This document shows, one piece after another, positions 44,156-52,847 of a stretch of DNA of 64,000 nucleotides. Under the pieces are notes generated by a model. The model had not been told where the DNA came from. It worked only from the letters and a program-made list of their open reading frames with translations, and searched no databases. The position numbers and the translations under genes are program-made. Positions within the stretch are counted from its first letter, which is position 1, and each line of letters opens with the position of its first letter. Origin of the DNA: Chryseobacterium polytrichastri (GTDB lineage Bacteria; Bacteroidota; Bacteroidia; Flavobacteriales; Weeksellaceae); the NCBI RefSeq assembly GCF_900142445.1, contig NZ_FRAV01000021.1, forward strand, positions 1-64,000, given 5' to 3'.

Positions 44156-45700
44156 ATGGCTAATATAACATTTGGTGATTATGCACCAGAACCGCCTCCC
44201 AAAGGTACAATTGATATAAAAATTGGTGTATTCATAGATGGTACAATGAATAATAGAACCAATACAAATGCTAGACTAGGACAAGAAGGAGAGAAAGGGA
44301 AGAAAGCCTACAACAATTATAAAGGAAATGATAGCTATGAAAATGATTGGTCTAATATTGCTCGGTTAGAAACAGCCTATACAGAAGATCTGAGTAAATT
44401 CGTCTCGAAAGTGTATATTGAAGGTATCGGAACAGATGACTTTGCCAGAGATAGTAGTTATTTTACAAAAGGGGCAGGAGGAGCTTTTGGAGCGGGTACT
44501 ACAGGGATTATTGCTAAAGTATTAAAAGGCTGTGAAAAAGTTGTGGAAAGAATTAAATTAATAAAAGGTAATGATCAAATCAACTGTATTTATCTTGATG
44601 TTTTTGGTTTCAGTCGTGGGGCTGCGGCGGCACGAAATTTTGTGTACGAAGTAACCAAAGAAAAATATCCGGCTAAAGAAGTTTGGGTGGATACTGATGG
44701 AGATGGGGCAACGGATACAATTGAGAAAAAAGATGCTCATGATAAGAAGACAGACTTGAAAGTCTTGCCCAAATATGGTCATTTAGGGTTAAAGCTCACT
44801 CAGGCGGGTATAGATGTAACAACTACCAAAGTAAAAGTTGAGTTTGTAGGGTTGTTTGATACGGTTTCTTCTTATGACCCAAGTACAACAGGAGCTTTTA
44901 AAAATTTTGAAAATGATGTAGCTGAGCTTAATCTTAATGCGATTAGTAAAGCAAGAAAAGTATTTCATTTAGTAGCCGCTGATGAACACCGGGTTAATTT
45001 TATGCTAACCAAGGTAACAGCTGCTGGTGGCAACGAATACATTTTACCGGGAGTACACAGCGATGTTGGAGGCTCTTATGTGCATAACGCGCCTGATAAT
45101 ATTCAATTGCTTGATTTTGATAATACTTGGGGCGATGGCTATAGTGATGATGAATGGGACAAAGTACTCAACAACGATTTAAATAATCTAATTAGTCAGG
45201 GATGGTATGTGGAAAAAGAAGTAGTAAGACCTAATAAGTGGCACGAAACCTATGGAAATCGCCCACACATTAGCAATAGATATAGCTATATACCTTTGCA
45301 TATTATGGGTGAAAATGTAAATAAGTTTCAAAAAGAAGTTATTAGTCTTGATATACTTAACGCATATTTTAAAATTCCAAATGGAAAGGGAGATAAAAAT
45401 TATCCTTTAGATTTAACTGCTGTCAAAAAAAGGCTGGATGATTATATTGCTGGGAACAAGCCTAAAATGTGGTATTGTACTAACAAGGAAATAGAATATT
45501 ACAGAATACAGCTTGCAGAAAAGAAAATAACGGTTGAAAAATTTAATCTTTTGGCTAACGACCATAACATGCTATTAGCATTAAGACATAAATACTTCCA
45601 TTGGTCTGCCAGATATGGAGAAACAGGCTTTGAACCCAATTTTGAGTTTAAAGATAAATTAAATATTCGCAGATTTAGAAAAATTGATAAATATTCATAA
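44156..45700 (+). CDS. DUF2235 (Tle1-like) alpha/beta-hydrolase, putative lipase effector
   Basis: About 514 residues from the ATG at 44156; the frame reaches a TTG at 44111. The fold begins KIGVFIDGTMNN, typical of DUF2235. The catalytic triad is visible as Ser153 (FGFSRGAAAAR), Asp235 (GLFDTVSS) and His301 (PGVHSDVGGSY). A DTDGDGATD insert near 180 looks like a calcium-binding loop. DUF2235 members include type VI secretion phospholipases (Tle1). There is no signal peptide, as expected for a secreted-by-contact effector. The next gene is a DUF2931 lipoprotein, one base after the stop. Confidence 0.8.
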   Translation: MANITFGDYAPEPPPKGTIDIKIGVFIDGTMNNRTNTNARLGQEGEKGKKAYNNYKGNDSYENDWSNIARLETAYTEDLSKFVSKVYIEGIGTDDFARDSSYFTKGAGGAFGAGTTGIIAKVLKGCEKVVERIKLIKGNDQINCIYLDVFGFSRGAAAARNFVYEVTKEKYPAKEVWVDTDGDGATDTIEKKDAHDKKTDLKVLPKYGHLGLKLTQAGIDVTTTKVKVEFVGLFDTVSSYDPSTTGAFKNFENDVAELNLNAISKARKVFHLVAADEHRVNFMLTKVTAAGGNEYILPGVHSDVGGSYVHNAPDNIQLLDFDNTWGDGYSDDEWDKVLNNDLNNLISQGWYVEKEVVRPNKWHETYGNRPHISNRYSYIPLHIMGENVNKFQKEVISLDILNAYFKIPNGKGDKNYPLDLTAVKKRLDDYIAGNKPKMWYCTNKEIEYYRIQLAEKKITVEKFNLLANDHNMLLALRHKYFHWSARYGETGFEPNFEFKDKLNIRRFRKIDKYS

Positions 45701-45701
45701 A

Positions 45702-46718
45702 ATGAAAAATTATTTTCTACATATTATTTTATTAATAAGTATAACAACTTCATGTCAAAAACAAATGGAAGAAAAATTTGAATGGTTACCCACCGAAAGT
45801 GCACCACAGCTTTATCCTATGAATATTTATAACGGACATTTATATTTTGCCGATGGGGGGAGTGTTTATATCCCTAGTTCAGGTTCTGCACATAATGGTT
45901 GGGGATATGATGGTTCAATGCACACCCAAGGAGAAGATTTAAAACCTGTGCCGATAAAATTGGATGTTACCTGGGCATCGTTCACAGAAAATAAATTCTA
46001 TACAGGCAGCTGGGATTTACCAAAAGAAAAAATGCTCAAGTTGTTTAAAGAAGGAGTTATATATTATCCTACCCGAACAAAAGAAACTTATACACAAATT
46101 TTGGTAGGATGTGCCCCAGGAGGAGTAGTGGTAGTTTGGATGCGTGGCGCGGGAAGTCAAGTTGAAATTGGACGTTATCAAGCCCATGAAACCCATATAG
46201 CGATGAGTGACTATGTACCTGGCAATCCTACTGCGATTCAAAAAAATTTTTTTAATCTTATGGCAAAATTGAGCCCAGAACTAGAAGATATAAGAAAGAA
46301 AAAAGGAGGTATCGAATATGGTCTTTGGGATAGCTATCGCAAAAAATATAAGTGGCGTACACGCATAGAAATTCCAAATTATGTATTTGAAAATACCAGT
46401 TTCCATATGTTCAATGGAGAAAAAGAAGAGTTATTTGATGAACCTCTCAAAAAAAATGAATTTAAAGAAAGAGCTGTACCAAGATTATTGGATTTTATAG
46501 TTGCTGATTCTAAAGGAAAAAGAACTGTTTTTGAGTTCAAATATTTAGATGAAGAAGAAATATTCAGTTTATTCAAACAAGCTGATGCTACGCAACCAAT
46601 AGAAATAGTTTTACGTATGAATGAGGATTTTAGTAACCGCAGCTTAATTTTTAAACAAGGAGATAAAGAAATCCCAATCAAGAAGGTAGATTTAGATAAT
46701 ATGTGGGAATATAAATAA
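45702..46718 (+). CDS. DUF2931 family lipoprotein, putative immunity protein
   Basis: 338 residues from the ATG at 45702. The lipobox ITTSC gives lipidated Cys18. The body has the DUF2931 pattern (EWLPTESAPQLYP near the start; LYFADGG, GWGYDGSMH, WGS/SW-type Trp segments, then YQAHETHIAMSDY). Its ATG is one base from the lipase stop, so the pair is co-translated. A periplasmic lipoprotein that follows a lipase effector fits a self-protection role. This is inferred from context and not shown by the sequence. Confidence 0.78.
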   Translation: MKNYFLHIILLISITTSCQKQMEEKFEWLPTESAPQLYPMNIYNGHLYFADGGSVYIPSSGSAHNGWGYDGSMHTQGEDLKPVPIKLDVTWASFTENKFYTGSWDLPKEKMLKLFKEGVIYYPTRTKETYTQILVGCAPGGVVVVWMRGAGSQVEIGRYQAHETHIAMSDYVPGNPTAIQKNFFNLMAKLSPELEDIRKKKGGIEYGLWDSYRKKYKWRTRIEIPNYVFENTSFHMFNGEKEELFDEPLKKNEFKERAVPRLLDFIVADSKGKRTVFEFKYLDEEEIFSLFKQADATQPIEIVLRMNEDFSNRSLIFKQGDKEIPIKKVDLDNMWEYK

Positions 46719-46757
46719 TAGAAGGTTGTATATAATAAATATTTCCATTGATCTTCA

Positions 46758-46799
46758 AGATTTGGAGAAACAGGTTTTGAGTTTAAAAATTAAATTAGA
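46758..46799 (+). pseudogene. 3' fragment of a second DUF2235 lipase gene
   Basis: The sequence matches 45611-45665, the end of the lipase gene, apart from a 12-base deletion and a few changes. Translated it reads RFGETGFEFKN then stop, against RYGETGFEP...FEFKD in the intact gene. It lies immediately behind the lipoprotein gene with no 5' part remaining. Confidence 0.7.
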
Positions 46800-46844
46800 A
46801 TCTATGCAAATTCTTGAAATCTTCGGGAATACAACAAATATCCG

Positions 46845-46852
46845 TATTTTTG
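46845..46852 (+). promoter_or_regulatory. Candidate -7 box for prfB
   Basis: TATTTTTG, a perfect TAnnTTTG box 16 bases before the GTG start. A -33 element is not clear. Confidence 0.35.
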
Positions 46853-46868
46853 TAAAAAAGAAACATTC

Positions 46869-47978
46869 GTGATCAACAACGACCAGATAAAAGAAGTTCA
46901 ATCCAGAATTGAAGCCCTATATAAATATCTTCAAATAGAAAAAAAGAAGATAGAGATTTCCAATGATGATGAAAAAACTGCTGCACCTGAATTTTGGGAT
47001 AATCCTAAAACAGCTGAAACTTTCCTAAAACAGCTTCGTTCCAAGAAAAAATGGGTAGAAGGATATGATGAGATCAATTCTCAGTTTGAAGATTTGCAGG
47101 TTTTAATTGAATTCGCCAAAGAAGATCCTGATTCTGAAAAAGAATTGGATGAAACATTTCCGAAATTGGTAGAGAAAATTGAAGATCTTGAGTTTAAAAA
47201 TATGCTTTCTAATGAAGGGGATGAACTTTCTGCTGTTTTACAAATTACTGCAGGAGCCGGAGGTACAGAAAGTTGTGATTGGGCTGCTATGCTGATGAGA
47301 ATGTACACCATGTGGGCAGAAAAACAAGGCTATAAGATCAAAGAGCTCAACTATCAGGAAGGAGATGTTGCCGGAGTAAAAACAGTAACCTTAGAAATTG
47401 AAGGGGAATATGCCTTCGGATATTTGAAAGGGGAAAATGGAGTTCACAGATTGGTAAGAATTTCACCATTTGACAGTAATGCAAAACGCCATACCAGTTT
47501 CGTTTCTGTGTATGTTTATCCTTTGGTAGATGACACGATTGAAATTAATATTAATCCTGCAGATATTTCATTTGAAACCATGCGAAGTTCAGGAGCGGGT
47601 GGACAAAACGTAAACAAGGTGGAAACAGCAGTTCGTCTTCGTCACGCGCCAACAGGAATTATCATTGAAAACTCGGAATCTCGTTCACAGCTTCAGAATA
47701 AAGAAAAAGCAATGCAGTTGCTTCGTTCAAGGCTATACGAAATGGAATTGGAAGAACGTTTGAAAGCCCGTAATGAGATTGAGGCCAACAAAATGAAAAT
47801 AGAGTGGGGAAGTCAGATCAGAAACTACGTGATGCATCCTTACAAATTGATAAAAGATGTGCGCTCTGCTCATGAAACTTCAGATGTAGATTCTGTGATG
47901 AACGGAAATCTTACTCCTTTCCTGAAAGCCTATCTGATGGCAGATGGGACGGCAGCTTCTGAGGATCTGGACTTATAA
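46869..47978 (+). CDS. prfB: Peptide chain release factor 2, without programmed frameshift
   Basis: 369 residues. It terminates translation at UGA and UAA. The stop-recognition SPF tripeptide (VRISPFDSN) and the GGQ loop ([15 protein letters not shown]) are intact. The reading frame is continuous from a GTG at 46869; the site where most RF2 genes have CTT-TGA-C (after Tyr-Leu at about residues 21-22) reads CTT-CAA-A here, so there is no autoregulatory +1 shift. No in-frame ATG is available upstream before a stop codon. Confidence 0.94.
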   Translation: MINNDQIKEVQSRIEALYKYLQIEKKKIEISNDDEKTAAPEFWDNPKTAETFLKQLRSKKKWVEGYDEINSQFEDLQVLIEFAKEDPDSEKELDETFPKLVEKIEDLEFKNMLSNEGDELSAVLQITAGAGGTESCDWAAMLMRMYTMWAEKQGYKIKELNYQEGDVAGVKTVTLEIEGEYAFGYLKGENGVHRLVRISPFDSNAKRHTSFVSVYVYPLVDDTIEININPADISFETMRSSGAGGQNVNKVETAVRLRHAPTGIIIENSESRSQLQNKEKAMQLLRSRLYEMELEERLKARNEIEANKMKIEWGSQIRNYVMHPYKLIKDVRSAHETSDVDSVMNGNLTPFLKAYLMADGTAASEDLDL

Positions 47979-48041
47979 AATATCATGCTTAAATTTTAGT
48001 TAAAATCGCATAATAAATTTCCATTTGACATTTATTAGGCT

Positions 48042-48049
48042 TATTTTTG
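48042..48049 (+). promoter_or_regulatory. Candidate -7 box for the dedA gene
   Basis: TATTTTTG 16 bases before the start codon; a TTTG at 48024-48027 lies only 14 bases upstream, closer than usual. Confidence 0.35.
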
Positions 48050-48065
48050 TTACTTATCAATATAT

Positions 48066-48767
48066 ATGGAAGATTTCACTAGCTGGAAAGATTTATTAAA
48101 CCCGGAGTTTTATATAAAAATGGGAGGGTTTTGGCTTATTTTATTTATTGTTTTCGCTGAAACTGGTCTTTTTGTAGGATTTTTCCTGCCTGGGGATTCT
48201 TTACTGTTTGTTTCAGGAATTTACGCTGTTGATATCATCAAAGAGACTTTTGGCTCCACAGGTAGTGACTTCTTAGATACAACGATTTTAGCTTCGGCAG
48301 TTGCCCTTGCTGCAATTATTGGTAACGAAGTGGGATATTACTTTGGGGTAAAAGCAGGACCTGCTTTATACAAGAAACAAGATACCATGTTGTTTAAGAA
48401 AAAATACCTGTATCAGGCTCATGATTTCTTCGAAAAGCATGGTGCATTAGCAATTATCATGGCTAGATTTTTACCTGTTGTAAGAACTTTTACACCAATG
48501 GTTGCTGGAATTGTGAAAATGGATAAAAAAGAGTTTTTAAGAGATAATATTATTGGTGCTGTTCTTTGGTCATTCTTATTGATCTTCGCAGGGCATTATC
48601 TGGATAAATTATTTATGGAACAATTTGGAATCAACTTAAAACAGAAATTGGAATTCATCATCATTATTATTGTTCTAATTACAACACTTCCGGTGATTGC
48701 TAAGTTCTTATTCGGTAAGAAAGTAGATCATTCTAAATATGAGAATAAAGATCAAGATTCAGAATAA
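48066..48767 (+). CDS. DedA family membrane protein
   Basis: 233 residues, with about five hydrophobic segments. The SNARE-associated/DedA core shows FFLPGDSLLF, then GNEVGYYFGVKAG, FFEKHGALAIIMARFLPVVR and the conserved FTPMVAGI with Arg/Asp charges. DedA proteins act in membrane homeostasis as lipid-carrier translocases. It is transcribed alone and ends in a bidirectional terminator. Confidence 0.9.
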   Translation: MEDFTSWKDLLNPEFYIKMGGFWLILFIVFAETGLFVGFFLPGDSLLFVSGIYAVDIIKETFGSTGSDFLDTTILASAVALAAIIGNEVGYYFGVKAGPALYKKQDTMLFKKKYLYQAHDFFEKHGALAIIMARFLPVVRTFTPMVAGIVKMDKKEFLRDNIIGAVLWSFLLIFAGHYLDKLFMEQFGINLKQKLEFIIIIIVLITTLPVIAKFLFGKKVDHSKYENKDQDSE

Positions 48768-48788
48768 ATTAAAATATCATAACATATC

Positions 48789-48822
48789 AATAACCTGCTT
48801 TTAAAGTGGGTTATTTTTTTAT
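48789..48822. terminator. Bidirectional terminator between dedA and the hydrolase gene
   Basis: Arms aataacc/ggttatt (48789-48795, 48809-48815), extended inside by further pairs, with a T-run to 48822. It overlaps the end of the convergent hydrolase gene. Confidence 0.75.
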
Positions 48823-49680
48823 CCACTCCAGAATATTGGGATAGATAAGACTGTCTCTTTTCGTTTTATTGAAAAAGCGTGGAACGTGACCTGTTTTTTT
48901 CATAAAGATTAATTTATGAGGAATATTTTTCTCAGTAAGAACAGAATCCATTAACAATCCCTGATGTTGATTCACTAAAAAATCTGTATTTCCCTGAAAT
49001 AATAATGTAGGAACATTGGATACATTTGCTATCGGACTTGCTTTTTGAAATTCCTCCGACAGATTTTTTCGGTCAAATTTTACTCCTACTACCTTTTGAA
49101 AAGTAGGTGAAGTATATTTAGAGTAAAATGAATTTAAATATTCTTTAGAATAAAAATCAGTTGGTCCACTTAAAGAGATAATCTTTTTAACCTGATCAGG
49201 ATGTTGATAACCGTATAGTAATGACAAATGTCCACCCGCACTTTCGCCTAGAAGAATATAATTGTTAGGTTGTAACTCTGCTTTATCTGCTAGAGAATTG
49301 AATTTGTCAATCGCTAAACCAATATCTTCTAACTGTTGTCTGTAAGTGATTTTTTTTGCTGTTGAAACCAATCGGTAATTCATATTAATGCTTGGAATAT
49401 TATTTTTAAAAAGCATTTTTTGAATCTGGATCAAGTGTTCTTTTTTTCCGAGTGTCCACGCTCCGCCATGTACAATAAGAACGACGGGAGAATCTACAGG
49501 ATATTCTGTTGGCAAGAAGATATCCATTTTCTGTCTTTTATGCTCTCCGTATTTTAAGTTATAGATCTTTTGTTGATTATTGGTTCCCACCCAGACTCTG
49601 AATTTTGTATTACAAGAATTTAATAAAAAGCTGATGCATCCTAATATTAAAAAATGATATCTGAGAATGAGCTTTTTCAT
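48811..49680 (-). CDS. Alpha/beta-hydrolase lipoprotein (esterase-like)
   Basis: 289 residues. The lipobox LLNSC anchors it to the membrane. Hydrolase motifs are HGGAW (oxyanion, about 91-95) and the nucleophile Ser in GESAGGH. A late His is in KKTGHVPRF and an acidic residue is in QGNTDFLV. This fits the BD-FAE/Abhydrolase_3 esterases. Alone in its unit. Confidence 0.85.
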   Translation of the reverse strand: MKKLILRYHFLILGCISFLLNSCNTKFRVWVGTNNQQKIYNLKYGEHKRQKMDIFLPTEYPVDSPVVLIVHGGAWTLGKKEHLIQIQKMLFKNNIPSINMNYRLVSTAKKITYRQQLEDIGLAIDKFNSLADKAELQPNNYILLGESAGGHLSLLYGYQHPDQVKKIISLSGPTDFYSKEYLNSFYSKYTSPTFQKVVGVKFDRKNLSEEFQKASPIANVSNVPTLLFQGNTDFLVNQHQGLLMDSVLTEKNIPHKLIFMKKTGHVPRFFNKTKRDSLIYPNILEWIKK

Positions 49681-49868
49681 AAGTTAAAATTACAGAAAAA
49701 ATGGTAAGAAGTAATAACAAATGAGTTTACTATTACGAAATAACATCTCAAATTCTTTATTAGTAAAAAATAATTTACAATTCAGCTGTTTTGTAAGCTC
49801 TCGAAATCCGATAAATATTTAGCATCTTGAGAAAAGCTTTAAATCCAAAAACAATTAACACAAACCTT

Positions 49869-50882
49869 TTAATAATTTACTTTTTCACTATTGATTAATT
49901 TCCATTGGCTCTTAGCATATCCATAAGTATATATGTAGTGATTGCTTGATTTATAAAAGTGAACCTTAACTTCATCATTAGAGCTATACCATCCAAAATT
50001 GACTATTAACTTTGCTATTGAAGGATTGAACTTTGGTTTTTGTTTACTTCTTGGGTAATAGAAAACTGGTGTATTATCTGGTGTTATTAATTCAGGAAAG
50101 TCTTGTATGAAAGTATAATAGCTATCTCCGTATTTTAATCCTTGAATAAAATTTCGATCAACCATATGTGTTGAACGAGAACCTACTGTCGGAATAAGAT
50201 TTTTATTTAATTTTTTACTCACATATTCAAATGTCTCTTTCGTCCAAAATAACTGGTCAAGGAATAGGCTTGTATCATGACTTAAAGTTGATCGAGAAGA
50301 ACATCTGAAAGAAATGTTATCATTAATAAATGTATTTGCATAAATACTAACAAAAATATTGTCATCAATTAATAAATCTTTTGGAATATTATTGAAAATA
50401 ATTTTTCTTAGAGTAATAAATTTTGCTTTTTCTTTACTATTCTTTTTTTTAAAATTGGCTAATTCTATTTTTTCATTTTCGAAATATTCTTTACAGTCAC
50501 CTCTTTTGGGGCAACCGTTTTCTTCAGGAACTCCTGGAACTGTAGCACATTTATCATCTTTATCTAGAATTCCATCATTATCAGTATCGGGCCAAGGGCA
50601 GCCATAATTTTCAATCTCTCCTTTTATTTGGGGGCAGGTATCTTCACTATCAATTACCCCATCTCTGTCTGTATCGGGCCAAGGACAACCAAAATTTCCG
50701 ATGTCTCCTTTTTCTTTAGGACACCTATCAAGATAAAATAAAATTGAATCTCTGTCCGTATCAGAAAGACATATTTGTTTTGAAAATTCTTTTTTACATT
50801 TTTTAAATTCCTCTTTATTAATTCTTTCTTGTGAATACAGTTGTATAAAAGGGAACAAGAAAAGGATAATATATTTTTTCAT
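49869..50882 (-). CDS. Secreted protein with thrombospondin type 3 repeats
   Basis: 337 residues. A signal peptide (cleavage near LYSQ) is followed by three TSP3-like calcium-binding repeats (about 40-130: DTDRDS, DTDRDGVIDSEDTCP, DTDNDGILDKDDKC, with GCPWPDTD linkers). The C-terminal 200 residues are of unknown family but resemble the protein encoded just upstream: both have an FW-x-K segment leading to KKL-x-KNLIP and a final strand ending in a basic tail. There is no OmpA domain. The two genes are 8 bases apart. Confidence 0.75.
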   Translation of the reverse strand: MKKYIILFLFPFIQLYSQERINKEEFKKCKKEFSKQICLSDTDRDSILFYLDRCPKEKGDIGNFGCPWPDTDRDGVIDSEDTCPQIKGEIENYGCPWPDTDNDGILDKDDKCATVPGVPEENGCPKRGDCKEYFENEKIELANFKKKNSKEKAKFITLRKIIFNNIPKDLLIDDNIFVSIYANTFINDNISFRCSSRSTLSHDTSLFLDQLFWTKETFEYVSKKLNKNLIPTVGSRSTHMVDRNFIQGLKYGDSYYTFIQDFPELITPDNTPVFYYPRSKQKPKFNPSIAKLIVNFGWYSSNDEVKVHFYKSSNHYIYTYGYAKSQWKLINSEKVNY

Positions 50883-50890
50883 ATTGGTGT

Positions 50891-51625
50891 TTATAATTCA
50901 GTTTTCCGTTTCCATTTGTTATTGATATATTGGTATACAAATCTTTCTTTACGGGGATTATAATTATAACTGATTTCAAATACAATAATTTTATTAAAAT
51001 GATTTTCGAATCCTATTCTAATTCTATCAAAATTAGTATAGTCTCCATTTTGCTTTAATAATAATGATTGTGAGCCGTACGGGAAATACATAATTTTTTC
51101 TTCCAAAATTGTATTGTCTTTGATGGTCATTATTTTTCCTTCTTTTTGCTCTAGTATATGATTTTTTATATAACCTTCATCATTAATTTTTATTAATCTT
51201 TTATTTTCTTTTGTAAAATACCCGAATGTGAAAAAACCATTTTTACTTTTATAAGGAATTAAATTCTTCTTTAATTTTCTAGTGAGAAATTTTATGTTTT
51301 TTTTATTCCAAAAAATAGCCTGATTAAAATATGGATTTTTTATTCTGCTGGAAACCTGTTCCATAACATCAAGGTAATCGAGTGGAGCTGGATCTAGAGG
51401 TTCAATAATGAAAACAAGATTAGGTTTTGTTAAAGAATCACGATTGATACTGTTTAAAACAATTTTATTAATTTTCTTTAAATCTATTTGTTGTGATTCC
51501 ATCATCAGCTCGGAATACAGACTGTTCTCTTGCTTCATTATTTTTGCATTTTGTTCTTGCATTGAGAGTTGTGCATTGATAAAATATGAAAGGCAAATAG
51601 TTATTAATATGTATAATTTATTCAT
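50891..51625 (-). CDS. Secreted protein related to the C-terminus of its neighbour
   Basis: 244 residues from the ATG at 51625 (a further ATG at 51634 adds three residues). It has a signal peptide ending near NAQ. The middle carries FWNKKNIKFLTRKLKKNLIP, aligned with FWTKETFEYVSKKLNKNLIP in the TSP3-repeat protein. The last strand, with QYINNKWKRK, corresponds to YGYAKSQWKLINS there. Function unknown. The pair is likely a duplication or a co-functioning set. Confidence 0.65.
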   Translation of the reverse strand: MNKLYILITICLSYFINAQLSMQEQNAKIMKQENSLYSELMMESQQIDLKKINKIVLNSINRDSLTKPNLVFIIEPLDPAPLDYLDVMEQVSSRIKNPYFNQAIFWNKKNIKFLTRKLKKNLIPYKSKNGFFTFGYFTKENKRLIKINDEGYIKNHILEQKEGKIMTIKDNTILEEKIMYFPYGSQSLLLKQNGDYTNFDRIRIGFENHFNKIIVFEISYNYNPRKERFVYQYINNKWKRKTEL

Positions 51626-51840
51626 TTTTATCATTAATGATTTAAATGGTTATTTTCACTAATATAGAAAAAATATATCCGCCGTTAAGTAGTTTAGTTA
51701 GCTGTCAATATTAATTTATAAACAATCCTCATTTTTCCTATTTTAATTAATATAAAATTGGAGATAATTATTAATAAAATAAAGTAATAAATCTTTATTA
51801 AATTGACTTTAAAAGAAAATGAAAAATGGAATTAAAAGAT

Positions 51841-51848
51841 TATTTTTG
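51841..51848 (+). promoter_or_regulatory. Candidate -7 box for the DUF808 gene
   Basis: TATTTTTG 37 bases before the start codon; no -33 element at the usual distance. Confidence 0.35.
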
Positions 51849-51885
51849 CTGAACTTAACATATATTAAAAAAACATTAAAATAAT

Positions 51886-52770
51886 ATGGCATCTGGTTTT
51901 TTTGCAATTTTAGATGATATCGCAGCGCTGATGGATGATGTAGCAGTTACTACTAAAATAGCGACTCAAAAAACAGCAGGGATCTTAGGAGATGATTTGG
52001 CTGTAAATGCAGAAAAAGCTACCGGCTTCCTTTCTTCGCGTGAGCTACCTGTTTTGTGGGCGATTACCAAAGGTTCTTTTATCAATAAACTGATCATTTT
52101 GCCGATCGTGTTTTTGCTCAATTGGTTGTATGCTCCGGCGATTAATTATGTATTAATCCTTGGAGGATTGTATTTAGCTTTCGAAGGCGTTGAAAAAGTG
52201 ATAGAATTTCTTTTTCACCGTGATAAAGAAGGTCATGAAGTTGTAAAAGAAATTGAAGTATCTGAAAAAAGTGCCGAAGAAATAGAAAAAACAAAAGTGA
52301 AATCTGCAATTACTACAGATTTTATTTTATCAATTGAGATCGTAATTATTGCTTTGGGAACAGTATTGGAAGAAAGCCACCCTTTCATCACACAGATTTT
52401 AGTAACAAGTTTAGTTGCGTTTATTGCTACTGTGGGAGTTTATGGAATTGTTGCGCTTATTGTAAGAATGGATGATGCCGGATTTAAATTAATCAAAAAA
52501 AGTAACGACAAAGGTTTTTTCGGAAAGCTCGGACATTTATTGGTGAAGGCTTTACCTGTTATTATTAAAGTTTTAGGTGTAGTTGGTACAGTTGCTTTAA
52601 TAATGGTAGCGGGTAGTATTTTTGCCCATAGAATAGAATATTTCCATGAGTTATTTCCAACGTGGCCGGATGTTTTAAAAGAGCTTACTTTCGGAATTGT
52701 TGGAGGACTAGGAGCGGTTGCCTTATTTACATTAGTAAAGAAAATTTATTCTTTAGCTACCCGAAAATAA
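51886..52770 (+). CDS. DUF808 (YedI-like) membrane protein
   Basis: 294 residues. The N-terminal MASGFFAILDDIAALMDDVA segment is the hallmark of DUF808. Five or so membrane helices follow (about 63-80, 85-103, 150-170, 178-200, 220-240, 265-285), with a charged loop between the second and third. The E. coli homologue YedI is an inner-membrane protein of unknown role. Single-gene unit, followed after 77 bases by an acyltransferase. Confidence 0.88.
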   Translation: MASGFFAILDDIAALMDDVAVTTKIATQKTAGILGDDLAVNAEKATGFLSSRELPVLWAITKGSFINKLIILPIVFLLNWLYAPAINYVLILGGLYLAFEGVEKVIEFLFHRDKEGHEVVKEIEVSEKSAEEIEKTKVKSAITTDFILSIEIVIIALGTVLEESHPFITQILVTSLVAFIATVGVYGIVALIVRMDDAGFKLIKKSNDKGFFGKLGHLLVKALPVIIKVLGVVGTVALIMVAGSIFAHRIEYFHELFPTWPDVLKELTFGIVGGLGAVALFTLVKKIYSLATRK

Positions 52771-52847
52771 TTTTTCTGAAAAAAATAAAACATATATTAG
52801 CTTATGAATGCATCTAAACCTTGTATTCATAAGCTTTATTAATAAAT

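Noticed and set aside
46860..46960. Hidden +1 frameshift in prfB
   Set aside because: The frame is continuous through the usual site and the protein aligns from residue 1; no TGA is present there.
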